Shown here in pieces: positions 60,137 to 64,000 of a stretch of 64,000 nucleotides of DNA. Under the pieces are notes generated by a model. That model searched no databases. It was not told where the DNA came from and saw only the letters and a program-made list of their open reading frames with translations. The DNA is from Hypericibacter terrae (GTDB lineage Bacteria > Pseudomonadota > Alphaproteobacteria > Dongiales > Dongiaceae), in the NCBI RefSeq assembly GCF_008728855.1, contig NZ_CP042906.1, forward strand, positions 3,160,001-3,224,000, in the 5' to 3' direction. The first letter of the stretch is position 1, and each line of letters opens with the position of its first letter. The translations under genes and the position numbers were made by a program.

Positions 60137-61723
60137 ATGAAGAAGTTTCTAGCGGCATTGGCCATCGGGGCCGGGCTGGCCCTGACCATGCCGGCCGCGC
60201 ATGCGGCCACACCTGACGATACCCTGATCGAAGCCTGGCGCTTCGACGACATGATCTCGCTCGATCCGGCGGAGATGTACGAGATCTCGACCTACGAACT
60301 CGTGGGCAATGTCTATGTAACGCTGGTCTCGATCGATCCTCATGACACCAGCCACATCCTGCCGCGTGTCGCGGAGAGCTGGTCGGCCTCGGACGACGGG
60401 CTGACCTATACCTTCAAGCTGCGCGCCGGCCAGAAATTCCACAGCGGCAACGCGCTGACGGCCGCCGATGTCGTCTATTCCTTCCAGCGCCTCGCGGCGC
60501 TCGATCTGGCGCCCGCCTTCCTGATCACGGACCTGGGCATCTCGAAGGAGAATATGAACGACACGCTGAAGGCCGTGGACGACCTGACCTTCCAGTTCAA
60601 GGTCGACAAGCCCTACGCGCCCTCCTACGTGATCAACGTGCTCTCGGCGTCGAACTTCGCGATCGTCGACAGCAAGCTGCTGAAGAGCCACGAGACGAAC
60701 GGCGACTGGGGCAATGGCTGGCTGAAGACGAATTCGGCCGGATCGGGACCCTTCATCCTGAAGAGCTGGAAGCCGGACGAGACTCTCGTCCTCGAGGCCA
60801 ATCCCGACTATTACGGCGGCAAGCCGAAGCTGAAACGGATCGTCTGGCGCAACATCGCCGAGGAATCCGCGCAGCGCCTGCTGCTGGAATCCGGCGACGT
60901 CGATATCGCGCGCAATCTCTCGGCCGACCAGCTCGATGGCCTGCGCAAGAAGGGCGGCTTCGAGGTCACCTCGACGCCGCAAAGCACCAGCCTCTATATC
61001 GGGATGAACCTCAAGAACAAATATCTGGCCGATCCCAAGGTGCGCGAGGCCATCCGCTATCTGGTCGATTATCAGGGGTTGGAAAAGACCGCGCTGCGCG
61101 AGCGGTACGTCACCAACCAGACGTTCCTGCCGAGCAGCTTCCTGGGCTATGTCGATTCCAATCCCTACAAGCTCGACGTCGCCAAGGCGAAATCGCTTCT
61201 GGCCGAAGCCGGCTATGCCGATGGCTTCGAGCTCTCGATCGATCTGGCATCGACCTTTCAGGAGCGCATGGACATCGCGCAAAGTCTGCAGGGAACGCTG
61301 GCCCAGGTCGGCATCAAGTTGAAGATCCTGTCGGAGGACGCAAAGACGGCGCTCACCAACTACCGGGCGCGCAAGCATGACCTCTATCTGGGCACCTGGG
61401 GCGTGGATTACTTCGATCCGAACACGAACATGGTGTTCGTGGCGAACTCGGACAATTCCGACGATCCGGCGAGCAAGCCGCTCTCCTGGCGCAACAGCTG
61501 GATCGATCCCGACATGACGGCCAAGGCCCAGGCCCTGCTGATGGAGCGCGACGACGCCAAGCGCAAGACGGGCTATCAGGATCTGATCAAGGCATGGCAG
61601 CCGGTCTCGCCCTTCGCCATGCTCTATCAGGAGGTCCAGGTCGCCGCCTACCTGCCCAAGGTCAAGAACTTCTTCCTCGGGCCCTCGGCGGAGACGACAC
61701 TCTATCTGGACGTGAGCAAGTAA
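60137..61723 (+). CDS. Peptide-type ABC transporter substrate-binding protein
   Basis: A 528-residue periplasmic binding protein of family 5 (DppA/OppA/NikA-like). The signal peptide MKKFLAALAIGAGLALTMPAAHA is followed by the mature domain with LPRVAESWSASDDGLTYTFKLRAGQKFHSGNALTAADVVYSFQR (about 78-121), the family's best-conserved block. GSGPFILKSWKPDETLVLEANPDYYGG is near 214-240. GGGAAGGAAATCACG precedes the ATG at good spacing. Two permease genes and an ATPase gene follow at once. The ligand is not predictable and could be peptides, opines, nickel chelates or sugars. Confidence 0.93.
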   Translation: MKKFLAALAIGAGLALTMPAAHAATPDDTLIEAWRFDDMISLDPAEMYEISTYELVGNVYVTLVSIDPHDTSHILPRVAESWSASDDGLTYTFKLRAGQKFHSGNALTAADVVYSFQRLAALDLAPAFLITDLGISKENMNDTLKAVDDLTFQFKVDKPYAPSYVINVLSASNFAIVDSKLLKSHETNGDWGNGWLKTNSAGSGPFILKSWKPDETLVLEANPDYYGGKPKLKRIVWRNIAEESAQRLLLESGDVDIARNLSADQLDGLRKKGGFEVTSTPQSTSLYIGMNLKNKYLADPKVREAIRYLVDYQGLEKTALRERYVTNQTFLPSSFLGYVDSNPYKLDVAKAKSLLAEAGYADGFELSIDLASTFQERMDIAQSLQGTLAQVGIKLKILSEDAKTALTNYRARKHDLYLGTWGVDYFDPNTNMVFVANSDNSDDPASKPLSWRNSWIDPDMTAKAQALLMERDDAKRKTGYQDLIKAWQPVSPFAMLYQEVQVAAYLPKVKNFFLGPSAETTLYLDVSK

Positions 61724-61736
61724 GAGCCCGCGCTTC

Positions 61737-62831
61737 ATGTCGAAGCCCTCGGCAGCTTCGGCAACGGAAACCGACGCGATCCCGCCGGCCACGAGCGGCG
61801 CCTCCTCTCATCAGAGAGCGAGGCGTCTGCTTCTGGCCGGTTGGGAAACGCTGATTTCCGTCGCGGCGACCTTCTTCGGACTGCTCTTCATCACCTTCGT
61901 GATCGGCCGGCTCATGCCGGCCGATCCCCTCCTCGCCATCGTCGGCGAACGGGCCAGCGAAGAGACCTACAACCGGATCCGCGAAGAGCTGGGTTTGAAC
62001 CTGCCGATCTGGCGGCAATTCCTGATCTATGCCTGGGACGTGGTGCGAGGCGATTTCGGGATGTCGGTGCTGACGGCCCGGCCCGTCTCCGAGGATCTCC
62101 TGCGCGTCTTCCCGGCGACGGCGGAGCTGTCCATCGTCGGCATCTTCATCGGCGTGGTCGCGGGCGTCCCGCTGGGGGTCTGGGCCGCGGTCTATCGCAA
62201 CAGCTTCCTCGACCATGTCATGCGGGTGCTGGGGCTCGTCGGCTATTCGGTGCCGATCTTCTGGCTCGGCATCATGGGCCTCCTGGTCTTCTATCTCGAG
62301 CTGCAATGGGTCGCCGGACCCGGCCGGCTCGAAGTTTATCTCGACGGACAGGTGCCGACCGTGACCGGCATGATCCTGGTGGACTCCCTCATTGCCGGCG
62401 ACTGGGAGGTCTTCAACAATGCCCTCAGTCACATCATCCTGCCGGCTTCGCTCCTGGGCTATTACTCCCTCGCCTATATCAGCCGCATGACCCGCAGCCT
62501 GATGCTGGAACAGCTCAACCAGGATTATCTCCTGACCGCGCGCATCAAGGGCATGCGGCAGAGCCGCCTCATCTGGCGCCATGCCTTCGGCAACATCCTG
62601 GTGCCGCTGATCACGGTGATCGCGCTCTCCTTCGCCGGATTGCTCGAAGGCTCGGTCCTGACCGAGACGGTCTTCGCCTGGCCGGGTATCGGCCGCTACA
62701 TCACAAACGCGCTCTTGAACGCGGATATGAACGCCGTCCTCGGCGGCACCATCGTCGTCGGCACCGTCTTCGTCGGCGTCAATCTGCTGTCGGATGTGCT
62801 CTACCGGATCGTGGATCCGCGCGCGCGATGA
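61737..62831 (+). CDS. Peptide-type ABC transporter permease (DppB/OppB-like)
   Basis: A 364-residue inner-membrane permease. A 30-residue hydrophilic N-terminus is followed by a first helix (ATFFGLLFITFVIGRLMPADPL), the large periplasmic loop, and the BPD_transp_1 core of about five helices. The EAA loop that contacts the ATPase is TARIKGMRQSRLIWRHAFGN (about 265-284). It pairs with the next gene, whose ATG overlaps its stop (ATGA). It starts 13 bp after the binding-protein gene. Confidence 0.93.
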   Translation: MSKPSAASATETDAIPPATSGASSHQRARRLLLAGWETLISVAATFFGLLFITFVIGRLMPADPLLAIVGERASEETYNRIREELGLNLPIWRQFLIYAWDVVRGDFGMSVLTARPVSEDLLRVFPATAELSIVGIFIGVVAGVPLGVWAAVYRNSFLDHVMRVLGLVGYSVPIFWLGIMGLLVFYLELQWVAGPGRLEVYLDGQVPTVTGMILVDSLIAGDWEVFNNALSHIILPASLLGYYSLAYISRMTRSLMLEQLNQDYLLTARIKGMRQSRLIWRHAFGNILVPLITVIALSFAGLLEGSVLTETVFAWPGIGRYITNALLNADMNAVLGGTIVVGTVFVGVNLLSDVLYRIVDPRAR

Positions 62832-63748
62832 GCAACGCCACGGACGTCGTCCGCCCCGGGCTCCGCGCCTGGCTCACGACCGATACGCCGGACTCCGGAT
62901 GGCAAGCCGGCTGCGGCCGGCTCTATCGCGGCTGGCGCGTCTTCGCCCGCAACCCCCTCGCCCTCGTCGGGCTGGGAATTATCCTTCTCCTGGTCTTCTG
63001 CGCCGCCTTCGCGCCCTGGATCGCCACCGCCGATCCGACCGTCCAGGATCTCTCCTTGCGCCTGCAGCCGGCGAGCCCGGAACATTGGCTCGGCACCGAC
63101 CGCATGGGCCGCGACACCTTCTCCGCCCTCGTCTATGGCGCGCGCGTCACGCTCTACATCGTCTGCCTCGCCCTGATCATCGCGGCCCCCATCGGCCTGC
63201 TGGTCGGCTCCACCGCCGGCTATATCGGCGGGCGCACCGACCGCGTGCTGATGCGCATCACCGACATCTTCTTTTCGTTTCCCCGACTGGTCCTCGCGCT
63301 GGCCTTCGTGGCGGCGCTGGGGCCGGGCCTCGACAATGCCGTCATCGCCATCGCGCTCACCGCCTGGCCTGCCTATGCGCGGGTCGCGCGCGCCGAGACC
63401 CTGGCGGTGCGCCGCAGCGATTTCATCGCGGCCGTGAAGGCGCAAGGCGCCAGCAGCTGGCGCATCATCACCCGCCATGTGATGCCGCTTTCCCTGCCCT
63501 CGGTCATCGTCCGCGCCACCCTCGACATGGCCGGCATCATCCTGACGGCCGCCGGCCTCGGTTTCCTGGGCCTGGGCGCCCAGCCGCCGACGCCCGAATG
63601 GGGCGCCATGATCTCGGTCGGCCGCCAGAACATCCTCGATCAATGGTGGGTCGCGGCCGCCCCGGGCCTCGCGATCTTCATCGTCAGCCTCGGCTTCAAT
63701 CTTCTGGGCGACGGGTTGCGGGACGTGCTGGACCCGAAGACGTCATGA
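62828..63748 (+). CDS. Peptide-type ABC transporter permease (DppC/OppC-like)
   Basis: A 306-residue permease with the OppC N-terminal module (GWRVFARNPLALVGLGIILLLVFCAAFAPWIA, about 34-65), the HWLGTDRMGRDTFSALVYGARVTL signature (about 85-108), and the BPD_transp_1 core. Its EAA loop is AVKAQGASSWRIITRHVMP (about 204-222). It is translationally coupled to the preceding permease, and together they form the membrane channel of the importer. Confidence 0.93.
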   Translation: MSNATDVVRPGLRAWLTTDTPDSGWQAGCGRLYRGWRVFARNPLALVGLGIILLLVFCAAFAPWIATADPTVQDLSLRLQPASPEHWLGTDRMGRDTFSALVYGARVTLYIVCLALIIAAPIGLLVGSTAGYIGGRTDRVLMRITDIFFSFPRLVLALAFVAALGPGLDNAVIAIALTAWPAYARVARAETLAVRRSDFIAAVKAQGASSWRIITRHVMPLSLPSVIVRATLDMAGIILTAAGLGFLGLGAQPPTPEWGAMISVGRQNILDQWWVAAAPGLAIFIVSLGFNLLGDGLRDVLDPKTS

Positions 63749-63758
63749 GCGCGAACCC

Positions 63759-64000
63759 ATGATCGACACGGGCCAACCCATGCTGCGCGTCGAAGACCTC
63801 GCGGTGCGCTATGTCACCCCGACCGGAACGATCGACGCGCTCAAGGGCGTCAGCTTCGAGCTGGGGCGCGAGAAGCTCGGCATCGTCGGCGAGTCCGGCT
63901 CGGGAAAATCCACGCTGGGCCGCGCGTTGCTGAAGCTCATCCCCAGTTCGGCCCGGATCACCGCCAAGCGGCTCGAATTCATGGGCCGCGACCTGCGCGG
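63759..64000 (+). CDS. Peptide-type ABC transporter ATP-binding protein, N-terminal part
   Basis: Only the first 80 codons are in the window. MLRVEDLAVRYVTPTG and the Walker A motif GESGSGKSTLGRALL identify a DppD/OppD-type ATPase powering the adjacent permeases. The start is the ATG at 63759, ten bases beyond the stop of the permease gene. An ATG at 63745 gives only a five-codon frame ending at 63762. The rest continues past base 64000. Confidence 0.9.
   Translation, partial: MIDTGQPMLRVEDLAVRYVTPTGTIDALKGVSFELGREKLGIVGESGSGKSTLGRALLKLIPSSARITAKRLEFMGRDLR

Overview
The window is a GC-rich (roughly two thirds G+C by eye) chromosomal segment of an alphaproteobacterium, most likely of the Rhodospirillales type. 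I infer this from the ATP12 chaperone, the propionyl-CoA carboxylase genes, the MaeB malic enzyme with a phosphotransacetylase-like tail, the gene order tRNA-Tyr / tRNA-Gly / tuf / tRNA-Trp / secE / nusG, and two tuf copies. Genus cannot be fixed from sequence reading alone. Most of the window is core genome. I found no convincing new defence, toxin or biosynthetic system, and no CRISPR array.

Layout. (1) 1-6.8 kb, minus strand: leucine/isovalerate catabolism: isovaleryl-CoA dehydrogenase, methylcrotonyl-CoA carboxylase beta subunit, an enoyl-CoA hydratase of the methylglutaconyl-CoA hydratase type and the start of HMG-CoA lyase. RidA, DUF1989, SDR and DsbA-like isomerase genes are interspersed, and the biotin-carrying MCC alpha gene is not in the window. 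(2) 6.8-10.6 kb, minus: MgtE magnesium transporter and MaeB. (3) 10.75-11.7 kb: tRNA-Leu(GAG) and, divergently, lipB. (4) 11.76-13.04 kb: a complete IS4-family insertion sequence with 17-bp perfect terminal repeats and a 9-bp target duplication, inserted into a hairpin between lipB and acyP. (5) 13.1-17.7 kb, minus: pccB, a CmoB-like methyltransferase, pccA and acylphosphatase, with an excellent PHO-box match ahead of pccB. (6) 17.8-25.1 kb, minus: ATP12, AsmA, HAD phosphatase, RluA-type pseudouridine synthase, RarA and a Do-type protease. (7) 25.2-58.1 kb, minus: one long transcription/translation supercluster. In transcription order it runs tRNA-Tyr, tRNA-Gly, tuf, tRNA-Trp, secE, nusG, rplK-rplA-rplJ-rplL-rpoB-rpoC, then rpsL-rpsG-fusA-tuf, the S10 and spc operons with secY and adk, and the alpha operon rpsM-rpsK-rpoA-rplQ. 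(8) 58.3-64 kb, plus: TrmH-family 23S rRNA methyltransferase, a secreted four-EF-hand protein, and a dipeptide-type ABC importer (binding protein, two permeases and the start of an ATPase).

The metabolic genes fit together. Leucine and odd-chain/branched substrates are broken down to acetyl-CoA, acetoacetate and propionyl-CoA, propionyl-CoA is carboxylated by PccAB, and MaeB returns C4 acids to pyruvate. The ribosomal block carries three recognisable sigma70-type promoters (before tRNA-Tyr, rpsL and rpsM). It also carries structured leaders before rpsL, rplJ, rplK and rpoB where autogenous control or attenuation would be expected. The items most worth a second look are the PHO box at pccB, the terminator-like stem in the rpsL leader, a probable CTG start for lipB, and the insertion-sequence target site.
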